59,431 nt of DNA from a virus: IMG/VR virus record IMGVR_UViG_3300043313_002478, positions 1-59,431 of that record; one strand, written 5' to 3'. The translations under genes were made by a program, and so were the position numbers. A model generated the notes under the pieces. The model was not told the DNA's origin. It saw only the letters and a list, made by a program, of their open reading frames with translations, and ran no database searches. Shown one piece after another: positions 47,998-56,046 of this stretch (position 1 is the first letter of the stretch; every line of letters starts with the position of its first letter).

Positions 47998-49082
47998 GTG
48001 ACCTCCAGATCACGCACATCCTCCTCGTCGACTTCTTCCGCCGGCGAGTAGGGGGAATCGCCCGGGACTTCCGGGTCGTACACGAAGCTGGGCAGGGCCA
48101 ACCCGCTCATGTGGCCCCAGTCGGTGCCGATTTTGGCGTCCACCCCGATTTGGAGATGGGTCCCCTGGTTCCAGCTTGGATCACACGGGAGCGCCTCCAC
48201 CGGGCGCTGCATGGCGTACGCCACCCGCTCCACCACGTAGTCGACCAGCCGGGTCGGCACCTCCATCAGCAGCGAGTCGTGGATGGGGGCCCGGAGCGGC
48301 GTCCGCCCGAAGTAAGTGTCCCCCACATAGCACCGGTCGTACAAGGGGTCCTCGGGATCGAACAGGGGCAGGGAGGCTTCGGTGAGCACCCCGCGCGCGA
48401 TGGACTGGGGGTAGAACGCGACCACCCGTTTCGCGTCCTCGCCCAACGACACCCCGTAGCTGATGTTGTTGATATCGATCACCGGCATCCCGCGCTTCTG
48501 CCGCCAGAGTTTCTGCGACAGGGTCAGGCGTTCGTAATGGACCACTGACCAGAACCAGTGTTGGTACTGGTAGGGGTGGCCGGACACCGAGCGTGCCTCG
48601 GGTTTGTAGGTGTAGGTCCCCGCCCCGCCCAGGTAGTGCTTCTCGTGCGCGGTGTGGCGCACGGCGGTATGGAATTGGGGCAGCGCCGGGGCAATGTCCT
48701 CGTACACCTTGTTAAGGTGCTCGGCTTCCGACAGGGAGCTGAACAGCTTGAGGTTGTTCATGTACAACCCATGGACGGTCATCCCGTACCCTTTGCCGTG
48801 GACCGTGCGTTTGGACTGGTTGTAGGCGGTGGCGACGTCCGGGTCCTCGGACTTCTTGATCGCCTTGAAATAGCTGGCGAGTTGGTCATCGGGCCAGGTG
48901 AGGTCCGCCGGCCGCTTCAGGACATGCGAAGCGAGGTACGCGTGGACGCCGAGTCCGGCCAGGCGCATGTAGGGGGCATCGCCCATACACCAGCCGAGGA
49001 GCTTGGCCTCGATGCCGGCGAAGTCGAACTCCAGCAACTTGGCGGAGGCCCACACGGCGGGGGCGCTATTCGGCGACGACAT
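47979..49082 (-). CDS. DNA polymerase family A, C-terminal polymerase half
   Basis: 367 residues. The start is ATG 49082-49080, six bases after GGGAGG. Polymerase motifs: A, LLEFDFAGIEAKLLG with D20; B (O-helix), NQSKRTVHGKGYGM with K91 and Y99; C, APIHDSLLMEV with H268-D269-S270, where most family A enzymes have Glu in place of Ser. It lacks the exonuclease and thumb, which lie on the upstream gene (49066-51138), overlapping by 17 bp in the +1 frame. Both halves should assemble into the replicative polymerase. Confidence 0.75.
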   Translation of the reverse strand: MSSPNSAPAVWASAKLLEFDFAGIEAKLLGWCMGDAPYMRLAGLGVHAYLASHVLKRPADLTWPDDQLASYFKAIKKSEDPDVATAYNQSKRTVHGKGYGMTVHGLYMNNLKLFSSLSEAEHLNKVYEDIAPALPQFHTAVRHTAHEKHYLGGAGTYTYKPEARSVSGHPYQYQHWFWSVVHYERLTLSQKLWRQKRGMPVIDINNISYGVSLGEDAKRVVAFYPQSIARGVLTEASLPLFDPEDPLYDRCYVGDTYFGRTPLRAPIHDSLLMEVPTRLVDYVVERVAYAMQRPVEALPCDPSWNQGTHLQIGVDAKIGTDWGHMSGLALPSFVYDPEVPGDSPYSPAEEVDEEDVRDLEVTWQPNV

Positions 49083-51138
49083 CTTCATCCTCCCAGCCGC
49101 TCCCGGCCTCGACCCACATCCCCCGCGCCACGACGCAATCCCGGAACCCCGCCGCCAGGGAATCCTTCCCCGACTTGTCGGCCACGACGTTCTGGATGTT
49201 GGGGTTCACTTGGCTGGTTCGCATCGTGGACGGCTTGAAGGTGGTTTCCGGGTGGACGCGATCATCGAGGTCCAGCCGCTTGAACGTCCCCTCGACGTAC
49301 GTCCCCCGGACCTTGTTCACCGCACGATAGTCCAGGTTCAGCGCGTAGAAGGGATCACGTTTCGCGTTGAACAACTTGGTCAGGGTCTCCCGATCGACGC
49401 TGTCATTCCCGGTCGACTTCGACTTGCCCGGCTTGTCCCCCTTGGCCAGGACATAGGCCATCATTTGCTTGGGGGAATCGGGGTTGAAGGGCTCCTGCCA
49501 GAACCAGCGGGTGACACTCGCCACGTCGGTGAGGATGTCCGGGGTGAGTTGTTTGTCCTCGCAGCGGTGGGACTTCGCCACCTCCAATTTCCCGCACGCG
49601 CGACAGACCTGCACCTCGCGCATGACCAGCTTTTCCACGATGGTCGACGCGGCGTACACCCCCATCTTCAACGCATCGGGGGCGTCCTTTTTCTTGGTCC
49701 CATCGCGCTTGGTGTCCCGCCCCTTGGTGTGGACCGCGCCCTCGGCCGGCGGCCGGGTCAGGCCCAACTTCGGGGTCAGCGCGCGCACCCCCTCGGGGAC
49801 ATGGACCTGCATGGCGTGCAGCAACTTCGACGCCTCGGTGTCCAGCTTCCCCTTGAACGCGGTCAGCCGATCCCGGTCGATCGCCAACCCGACCTCGGTC
49901 GCCGGCGCGAGCGTCGTGGCGTGCCAGCGGGACATATGCCGCTCGAACACGCTCCACCGACCCTGGCTGATCAGGTTCTCGACGATCCCGTCCCCGGTGC
50001 GCCGGGTGCGGACCCCGTCCTTGGCGGCATAGGCCACCGGCGCGGTTTTCGAGAGGTGCTTCCACGGTTCGACCTTGCAGTAGAAGGGGGTGGCGAACCC
50101 CAGCCCGGCGGGGAGGTCGCTCTGGAGCGCCTTCCACATCCACATCAAATCCCAATTCCGCTGGCGGGCGCCGAGGGCCGGGTCGAGGAGTCCGGCCTTG
50201 AGCAGGCGGGGTTCATCGTACCCCTTGAACCAGTAGTACTTCACCCCCCACGCCCACAGCATCTCGCTGATGCACCGGAGGTACTCGGGCTCGGCCGGGA
50301 TGGTGATCCCCTCCTCGGGGTGGTAGGAGAGGTTGATCCGGTTGATCACATAGGAGGCGTCTTTTTCGGTGCCGATCAACGCACCCTCGTTCGCTTGCTT
50401 GTCAGGGGTCTCGATGTCCACCGCGAGGGGGTAGGCGAGGGGGTCCTGCGCGACGGCATCGAGGTACACCTTGACCCACGCGCGGAGCCAATCGAGCGGC
50501 GGGTCACACACGAGGGTCTCGGGATCGAGGGTGAACCCGGGGGCCAGCGCGGCGTCGGCCTGGTTGAGATCATAGGCGACCACGCCCATCAAATTGGTCG
50601 CGCCGCGGAGCAGGTGCGCGGGGTGGAAGGTCGGGACGATCCAGAGGTTCCGGGTAGGATCCCACGTGTAGGTCCCGTGGAAGTCGTCCAGGCTGTAATC
50701 ACCCCCGCGCACGGGGAACCCGAGCATTCTCCGCAACGCCACGCCGCCCATCGGCACCACCACCTTCGGGGGGTCGGACTTCAGCCGATCCTCCAGGTAG
50801 GTACACGTGGCGAGGGCCGACTCCGCCCAGGACTGCCCTTGGGTGGTGCCTCCCGGCGGGACACAGTGAATCGCGTTGTCCAGGCTGTACTGTTCACGCA
50901 GCTTGTTCACCAGGCGCATGACGCGCACCAGCATCGAGCCAGAGGCGCCCACAAACCCTTCCCCCTGAGCGCATTCGTCCCACCCGGGGGCTTCGCCAAC
51001 CAAGCGCACCTGACCGCGGCCGCTCCCGGGCACAAACCCCGTCCCCGCGCGCTGGAGGCTGCACCCATCACAGGGGGTACCCACCCCGGGTTTGGGGAAC
51101 CGGGGGGTCATGCGCGGGCGGCCGGCGGGGGCCTTCAC
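49066..51138 (-). CDS. Uracil-DNA glycosylase-like domain fused to exonuclease/thumb half of DNA polymerase A
   Basis: 690 residues from GTG 51138-51136, overlapping the upstream TGA (GTGA). Residues 20-190 look like family 4/5 uracil-DNA glycosylase: C23, C26, C92, C112 as iron-sulfur ligands, GEAPGWDE (48-55) and HPAHLL (172-177). Residues 235-390 are the 3'-5' exonuclease: DIE (241-243), D308 and Y370-D374. Then thumb/finger parts with a Cys cluster (CRACGK) and NIQNV before the expected motif A. It ends before motif A; polymerase motifs are on the next gene. Confidence 0.7.
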   Translation of the reverse strand: MKAPAGRPRMTPRFPKPGVGTPCDGCSLQRAGTGFVPGSGRGQVRLVGEAPGWDECAQGEGFVGASGSMLVRVMRLVNKLREQYSLDNAIHCVPPGGTTQGQSWAESALATCTYLEDRLKSDPPKVVVPMGGVALRRMLGFPVRGGDYSLDDFHGTYTWDPTRNLWIVPTFHPAHLLRGATNLMGVVAYDLNQADAALAPGFTLDPETLVCDPPLDWLRAWVKVYLDAVAQDPLAYPLAVDIETPDKQANEGALIGTEKDASYVINRINLSYHPEEGITIPAEPEYLRCISEMLWAWGVKYYWFKGYDEPRLLKAGLLDPALGARQRNWDLMWMWKALQSDLPAGLGFATPFYCKVEPWKHLSKTAPVAYAAKDGVRTRRTGDGIVENLISQGRWSVFERHMSRWHATTLAPATEVGLAIDRDRLTAFKGKLDTEASKLLHAMQVHVPEGVRALTPKLGLTRPPAEGAVHTKGRDTKRDGTKKKDAPDALKMGVYAASTIVEKLVMREVQVCRACGKLEVAKSHRCEDKQLTPDILTDVASVTRWFWQEPFNPDSPKQMMAYVLAKGDKPGKSKSTGNDSVDRETLTKLFNAKRDPFYALNLDYRAVNKVRGTYVEGTFKRLDLDDRVHPETTFKPSTMRTSQVNPNIQNVVADKSGKDSLAAGFRDCVVARGMWVEAGSGWEDEDVVAE

Positions 51139-51500
51139 AGGGTCCCCCGGAGATGGCCCACGGGGTCCCCATAGCGATCCGCGCGGTTCTCGTCCGGCGC
51201 GCCCCACTGGAGGTGCGAGGGGTTCACACAGGAGGGGTTGTCGCACCGGTGGCGGGCTTCGAGCCCCTGCCGGTCACTCAACGGCACCCCGTCGCTCAGG
51301 GAGAGGGCCATGCGGGCCGCCGGGACGATGAGAGACCCCGCGCGCTTGCCGTCCTCCCCGCGCCACTGGGACACGTAGAAGGCCGGTCGGGCAGGGCGGT
51401 GGCGGGACTTGGTGGAGTACGCCCCGGTCCACACCCAGCAGCCGAACAGGCCGGCGGAGGTGTCCACCTTGGCCCAGAAGCGATCGGCGATGGCGATCAT
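51135..51500 (-). CDS. HNH endonuclease
   Basis: 121 residues from ATG 51500-51498, overlapping the upstream TGA (ATGA). Phage HNH_3-type signature: RFWAKVD and GCWVWTGA near the N-terminus, then RHRCDNPSCVNPSHLQWGAPDENRAD near the C-terminus, with H, CDN and the second CxNPxHL zinc/catalytic set. Such genes are free-standing homing-type nucleases; this one lies directly upstream of the polymerase gene. Active residues appear intact. Confidence 0.75.
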   Translation of the reverse strand: MIAIADRFWAKVDTSAGLFGCWVWTGAYSTKSRHRPARPAFYVSQWRGEDGKRAGSLIVPAARMALSLSDGVPLSDRQGLEARHRCDNPSCVNPSHLQWGAPDENRADRYGDPVGHLRGTL

Positions 51501-51784
51501 CCCTTCCGCTCCCACCCCTCGTACCGCCTCGACGCCTTGGGGGCGAAGTGGCGATCGTTGGCGCGCTCGGCCCCGTCGATGATGTTCCGCACCGCCTGGC
51601 GCTGGCCGTCGGTGATCCGCCCCGTCCCCTGGATGGTGCGCGCGATCCCCTCCAGCGTCACGAACGCATAGCTGTATTGATCGTCCTCGCGGAGCGTGTT
51701 GACCCAGTCGAGGTACTCCTTGACCAGCGGGGTCAGGGTCGGTTGGTCGTTCAGGGGTTCGTCGCTGAAGTCGCTGAGATCCAC
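51497..51784 (-). CDS. Hypothetical helical protein
   Basis: 95 residues, GTG start six bases after GGGAGG. All-helical with acidic start (DLSDFSDEP), then LVKEYLDWVNTLREDD and ITDGQRQAVRNIIDGAERAN. Position between a glycosyltransferase and the HNH gene. Could be a small regulatory protein; no family seen. Confidence 0.5.
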   Translation of the reverse strand: MDLSDFSDEPLNDQPTLTPLVKEYLDWVNTLREDDQYSYAFVTLEGIARTIQGTGRITDGQRQAVRNIIDGAERANDRHFAPKASRRYEGWERKG

Positions 51785-51787
51785 GGA

Positions 51788-52696
51788 TCACCTCCCGAGG
51801 CTCCGGGCGACCACCGCCCAGAATTCCTGCACCAACGTGGGCCAATGGAAGCGCAGCATCGCGGCGGTGCGCTCCGCCTCGGTGACCCGGCGATAGGGTT
51901 GGTTGACCAGCGCCAACAACGCCGCGACCGTCTCCTGCGGATCCCCTTCGGGGATGTACTCCGCCCACGATCCGAACCACTCCCGATAATGCGGCCGGTC
52001 GAACAGCACGGGGCGGGACCCACACAAGAGCCCCTCGGCGGCGGGGAACTCGAATCCCTCGATCCGGCGGAGCCCACTCACGTACTGACACTGGCCCCAC
52101 GCCTTCGCCACCTCGCGGTCGGTGAGGCCCACCCGGTGTTCGACCGTGGCGAACGGCGCGTGGAGCAGGTCCGGCCCGAGGTGAAACTGCCGGGCCCCCT
52201 TGCGGAGCACCACCTGGTACCACTCGTCCACCGACTCGGTGGAGGCGACGTACCCGGAGGTCCCCACGAGGTATTTGTGCGAACACCCGCAGGGCCGGAA
52301 GATGGTTGCGTCGACCCCGAGGGGGGCGTGGTAGATGGTGTCGGTGTAGACCAGCGGGGTGCCATCCTCGCGGGCCAAGGCTTCTAGGTCGTAGTAGCTC
52401 CACACGGCGGCCGCGCGGCTCCAGAGCGGCCCCCACGAGACGATGTAGGGGGTTTCGGTCGTGCGGACCATGTACTGGACGATCGCAAACGTGTGGAGGG
52501 GGAGGGCCTCGGCGGGCACCCGCTCCCCGTCGCCCAGCATGTGGATCACCTGGAAGTCCGCCGGTTGAGACGGCGGCACCGGCTGCACCCAGCTCGGGGC
52601 GTAGGCGGCCAGGGCGTGCGCCACCCGGTGGATGGCGATGCCCAACTCGGGGCGGCAATGGGTGTGGACGCGCAGCGGGGCGGGGGACGCGGACAT
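51788..52696 (-). CDS. Glycosyltransferase, GT-B (GT4-like)
   Basis: 302 residues, GGAG upstream. GT-B C-terminal domain signature: PLGVDATIFRP (the V-D-x-x-x-F-x-P loop) and IEGFEFPAAEGLLCGSRPVL, the E-x7-E nucleotide-sugar motif, followed by W-A-E-Y-I-P-E-G-D-P. The N-terminal domain is short (about 130 residues). Probably moves a nucleotide-activated sugar to an unknown acceptor. Member of the sugar group 51788-55034. Confidence 0.65.
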   Translation of the reverse strand: MSASPAPLRVHTHCRPELGIAIHRVAHALAAYAPSWVQPVPPSQPADFQVIHMLGDGERVPAEALPLHTFAIVQYMVRTTETPYIVSWGPLWSRAAAVWSYYDLEALAREDGTPLVYTDTIYHAPLGVDATIFRPCGCSHKYLVGTSGYVASTESVDEWYQVVLRKGARQFHLGPDLLHAPFATVEHRVGLTDREVAKAWGQCQYVSGLRRIEGFEFPAAEGLLCGSRPVLFDRPHYREWFGSWAEYIPEGDPQETVAALLALVNQPYRRVTEAERTAAMLRFHWPTLVQEFWAVVARSLGR

Positions 52697-52705
52697 GGGA
52701 CGCTC

Positions 52706-53437
52706 CTACGGGTGGTGGACGACGATGTCGGGGGTGACGTAAATCGAGGCACCGGGGTCCCCGGTCCACGGGTCGTTGCGGCGGATGCTCTCACACCACC
52801 CCGCGAGGGCCTCCCCGGGGGGTGCGTGCTGCTCGGCCAGCCGCAGGGAGAAGCAGAAGCAGCTCCCGACGCTACTGACCTCGAACGGGTGGGTCGCATC
52901 GAAGTCGGCGGTGAAGGGCGGGTGTGGCCCGAACCGTGTGCCATCCAGCGCGCGGAACCCCCACGTGTCGTAGAAGGCATCCGCCGCCATGACCATGGGC
53001 GCGGTGACCACGTAGTTCAGCGCGTGGTACTGGATGGCCGCCCAGCGGTCGTAGAGGCCCCCGAGGGCGTCTACGGTCCAGACGAGGTCGCTCTCGACGT
53101 AGAGGCCCGCCTGGCCCTCCCGGCGCGCCATGCCGCCGAACACCGCATTCAGCGCCACGGTCACATCGCGCAGGCGTTCCGTCGTCTCCACCGACCCATG
53201 GACCGGGCCGCCGTGGTCACAGCGCAGGAGGTCCAGTTCGATCCCCTCGGCCCAGGCCCACGCCAGCGCCGCCTGCGCCGAGGCCCCACCGTCGTGGGAG
53301 TCCCCCTCGACCAGCACCACGGACAACTGGTGCCCCTGTGCGCTGAAGTGGCGACCCAACGCCCCGACCTGGCGAAAGAACCGGGCGAGATGGTCGGGGG
53401 CGGGTTTCCGGATCATCGAGCCCAGCACAATCTTCAT
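52706..53437 (-). CDS. Glycosyltransferase-like, GT-A
   Basis: 243 residues; ATG overlaps the previous TGA (ATGA). MKIVLGSMIRK and LVEGDSHDGGASAQ in the N-terminal half and YVESDLVWTVDAL near residue 115 (E-S-D in place of D-x-D), then a beta pattern with CFCFSLRLAEQH. Fits a GT-A-fold glycosyltransferase; the metal-binding DxD is replaced by ESD. Lies between the acyltransferase and the GT4-like gene. Confidence 0.5.
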   Translation of the reverse strand: MKIVLGSMIRKPAPDHLARFFRQVGALGRHFSAQGHQLSVVLVEGDSHDGGASAQAALAWAWAEGIELDLLRCDHGGPVHGSVETTERLRDVTVALNAVFGGMARREGQAGLYVESDLVWTVDALGGLYDRWAAIQYHALNYVVTAPMVMAADAFYDTWGFRALDGTRFGPHPPFTADFDATHPFEVSSVGSCFCFSLRLAEQHAPPGEALAGWCESIRRNDPWTGDPGASIYVTPDIVVHHP

Positions 53438-53955
53438 CGCACCACTCCGATTTTCCGCGCCGGTACCCCAGCCCAGATTTCCCCCGCCGGGACGTCGGTC
53501 CGTACGACCGCGCCGGCGCCGACCACCGCGTTTTCCCCGATGGTCACGCCCGGGAACACAATCGCGCCGGCGAACACGGCCGCGTTCTGGCGGAGGTGGA
53601 CGAAACTGCGCTCCACCACATTCCCCGGGGCGATCGAGGAGCAGCTCCGACCCACCCCCGGGACGTTGGTACCGCTGATCAGCGTCACCCGGCTGGAGCA
53701 CACCACGCCCGCTTCGAGGATCGTGAACCCGCCCCCCACCCCGAGGTGGCAAAAGCTGGCCACGTGGACGTGGGCGCCGATCAGCATCCGCCCGGCACAT
53801 TCGAGCTTGGTGAACCCATCGACCCGGGCGCTGCGATGGACGCGCAGGGACTGCGGGTGGAGGACGATCCGCTGGGGGTCCTCCACGAGGGTGTGGTACT
53901 CACTCGGGTGGGCGCTGACCCACAGCGCCTCGCGGTACCCTTCGTGGAGGGTCAC
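53434..53955 (-). CDS. Hexapeptide-repeat acyltransferase
   Basis: 173 residues, GTG overlapping the upstream TGA. Left-handed beta-helix made of hexapeptide turns (RVHRSARVDGFTKL, RMLIGAHVHVASFCHLG, NAAVFAGAIVFPGVTIGENAVVGAGAVV) ending DVPAGEIWAGVPARKIG, the standard C-terminus of WecD/NeuD/PglD-type sugar O- or N-acyltransferases. With the DegT aminotransferase next to it, N-acylation of an amino sugar is plausible. Confidence 0.75.
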   Translation of the reverse strand: MTLHEGYREALWVSAHPSEYHTLVEDPQRIVLHPQSLRVHRSARVDGFTKLECAGRMLIGAHVHVASFCHLGVGGGFTILEAGVVCSSRVTLISGTNVPGVGRSCSSIAPGNVVERSFVHLRQNAAVFAGAIVFPGVTIGENAVVGAGAVVRTDVPAGEIWAGVPARKIGVVR

Positions 53956-55034
53956 AGCGCCACCGCCCGATGGAGACTCTCGACGACGCGATCACATTCC
54001 CCTTGGGTCATTCCGGCGTAGGTCGGGAGGCTCAACCCTTGGTTGGCGACGAGGGTGGCGTAGGGGTATTTCGTCGGCCAGTGGTTCTCGTAGTACATCG
54101 GCAGGGAGGGGATCACCGGGAAGGTGGGACGCGTGTCGATCCCGTCCGCATCCATCGCGGCCATTACCAGATCGCGGTCGACATCGGCGGGGAGCACCAC
54201 GGTGTACAACCACGCCGCGCTGCCTGGCGGGGAGGGGGCGGCCCCGAGCACCCGGCGGTCGGCGATCGCGCCGGCGTAGTAGTGGTGCGCGGCTTGCCAG
54301 GAGAGAAGGGTCAAGGAGAGGTCCTTCAACTGGCTGACCCCAATCGCCGCCGGGATCTCCATGAGCCGGTAGTTGTACCCGACCGCCTCGTGCGCCCAGC
54401 GTCCCTTGGCGAGGTTGGTCCCTTGGCCGCGGAGGAGCCGCATCCGATCGGCGTATTCCTTGACGTCGGTAGCGACCGCGCCCCCCTCGCCCATCGTCAC
54501 CACCTTGTTGGCGTAGAAGGACCAGGTGGCCAACGTATAGGTGGCCGGGTCGAGGTCGCCCCCGATGAATTGGGCGGCGTCCACAATGAGCGGGGTCCGG
54601 CGCTGGTGCTCCCCGCCGTAGCGGACGGGTAAATGGGGCTTGCACCCGTAGAGGGGGACGAGGATCTCGGCCCCGATGTACGGGGGGACCTTGGCCCGGT
54701 CCATCCCCCAGGTGTCCAGTTCGATATCCACGAACACGGGGCGGAGGCGCGCGTGCCGGACGGCATTCGCCGTGGCGACGTAGGAGAGGGCGGGCACCGC
54801 GACTTCATCCCCCTTGCCGAGGTCGAGGGCCTCCAGCGCGAGGTGGAGCGCCGCCGTGCCGCTGTTGCACGCGACCACCCAGCGGGTGCCTTGGAGGTTC
54901 GCCCACTGCCGCTCGAACTCGGCCACCCACCGCCCTTGGGTCAGGGTGACTTCATCGAGACATTGATTGACCAGGCGCTTCCCCCACGGGCTCAGGCAGG
55001 GGCGACCCATCGGGATGCGGGGGAGATAACTCAC
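53952..55034 (-). CDS. DegT/DnrJ/EryC1/StrS sugar aminotransferase
   Basis: 360 residues, GTG start overlapping the upstream TGA. PLP-fold signature: NSGTAALHLALEALDLGKGDEV, VPALSYVATANAV, VDAAQFIGG with the PLP-contacting Asp, and WSFYANKVVTMGEGGA with the Schiff-base lysine. It should transaminate a keto-nucleotide-sugar to an amino sugar, feeding the adjacent acyltransferase and glycosyltransferases. No sugar dehydratase is in the window; the precursor probably comes from the host. Confidence 0.8.
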   Translation of the reverse strand: MSYLPRIPMGRPCLSPWGKRLVNQCLDEVTLTQGRWVAEFERQWANLQGTRWVVACNSGTAALHLALEALDLGKGDEVAVPALSYVATANAVRHARLRPVFVDIELDTWGMDRAKVPPYIGAEILVPLYGCKPHLPVRYGGEHQRRTPLIVDAAQFIGGDLDPATYTLATWSFYANKVVTMGEGGAVATDVKEYADRMRLLRGQGTNLAKGRWAHEAVGYNYRLMEIPAAIGVSQLKDLSLTLLSWQAAHHYYAGAIADRRVLGAAPSPPGSAAWLYTVVLPADVDRDLVMAAMDADGIDTRPTFPVIPSLPMYYENHWPTKYPYATLVANQGLSLPTYAGMTQGECDRVVESLHRAVAL

Positions 55035-55606
55035 AGGGACTCCATGGTGTACCCGACCTTGAAGTCAGGTGGGGTGTGAAACCGGGGTTGATAATTGGGC
55101 CGGTTCTTCTCGGCGGTGAGGACCTGGGAGCGGTCCGTGGCCCACGCGTCGAGGAGGATCCAATACACCCAGTCCTCGATGCCGGGGTTGACGGACTCGC
55201 GGTTGCCGGCGACGTTGAGGATCCCGTACGCGTCGGGGACCGCGAAGTCGGCCATGAGGTCGGTCCACCACGTTTTGAGGGCCGCGGCGGTCGGGTTGGC
55301 GATCCAGTGCTTCCCGAGGGTGCGGGCGATCTGGATGGTCCGCGCGCTCCCGGTGTGCTTGAGGTCGCCGAAAATCACCACCCCCGAACAGTCGATGACG
55401 TTTTGCTCGGTGCGTGCCGTGTAGCGGCTGGAGCGGTGTTCCTGCAGCCCGTAGCGGGTGCCTAGGAAGGGTTTTGCACCGCGCTCGGTGAGCCAGCCCC
55501 GGGGGGCCCACCCACCCGTGGGGATGCCCATGGCGTGGCCGGCGCGGAGGCCGGCGAGGTCGGCGCCGGTTTGGCCGCCGGAGATGAGTTTGGCCGGTCG
55601 AATCAC
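55031..55606 (-). CDS. Putative molybdenum-carrier/YpsA-like Rossmann protein
   Basis: 191 residues, GTG start overlapping the upstream TGA. SGGQTGADLAGLRAGHAMG and PTGGWAPRGWLTERG at the start, then VVIFGD and HWIANP, the pattern of the MoCo-carrier or SLOG-type (YpsA/DprA-like) nucleotide-binding family. SLOG domains often sense or bind nucleotides, including in defence systems, so a phage role in nucleotide binding is possible. The usual family name does not prove molybdenum binding. Confidence 0.55.
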   Translation of the reverse strand: MIRPAKLISGGQTGADLAGLRAGHAMGIPTGGWAPRGWLTERGAKPFLGTRYGLQEHRSSRYTARTEQNVIDCSGVVIFGDLKHTGSARTIQIARTLGKHWIANPTAAALKTWWTDLMADFAVPDAYGILNVAGNRESVNPGIEDWVYWILLDAWATDRSQVLTAEKNRPNYQPRFHTPPDFKVGYTMESL

Positions 55607-56046
55607 AGGGTCCTCGCCTTCTTCCGGAGTCGATAGCGTTTGAAGTCGTCCCGCCGGCAGATGCGGCAGAAGCGTCCGTGCGGTTGTCGTCCGGTATTCT
55701 CCGGCGTGTAGGCGTGCCCACGCTTACAGGTGATCTTGCGGGCGTTCTCCGCGCACACGCCGCCACCGGCGAGGATGTTCTGGCGCATCGTGGCGAGACG
55801 TAAGTGAGCCGGGTTCACACACCGCCGAACTCGACAGAGGTGATCGATGGTCATGCCGGCGGGGATCGCCCCGCGGTACATCACCCACGCGGCGCGATGA
55901 GCCAGCCACGTTTTCCCGTCCCAGTAGAACTTGCCGTACCCACCCCCATCGGGGGCGTTCGTCAGTCCGGCGGTCCATAACCAGCAGCCCGCTGGCGCGA
56001 CGTCAATCCGGACGTGGAGTCGATCGATCGCGGGGGTCACAGCCAT
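55603..56046 (-). CDS. HNH endonuclease
   Basis: 147 residues from ATG 56046, or GTG 56040 which overlaps the helicase stop. HNH_3-type: GCWLWTAGL, AHRAAWVMYRG, IDHLCRVRRCVNPAHLRL with the H-x-C ... CxNPxHL set; then a second Cys cluster (ITCKRGHAY, RFCRICRR) that is often present in phage HNH proteins. Free-standing homing-type nuclease next to the helicase gene. Confidence 0.75.
   Translation of the reverse strand: MAVTPAIDRLHVRIDVAPAGCWLWTAGLTNAPDGGGYGKFYWDGKTWLAHRAAWVMYRGAIPAGMTIDHLCRVRRCVNPAHLRLATMRQNILAGGGVCAENARKITCKRGHAYTPENTGRQPHGRFCRICRRDDFKRYRLRKKARTL

Noticed and set aside
49066-49090. Programmed frameshift to join the polymerase halves
   Set aside because: The +1 frame is needed, but no known slippery site lies before the TAG (GCC GAA TAG C), and the second half has its own well-spaced GGGAGG and ATG.
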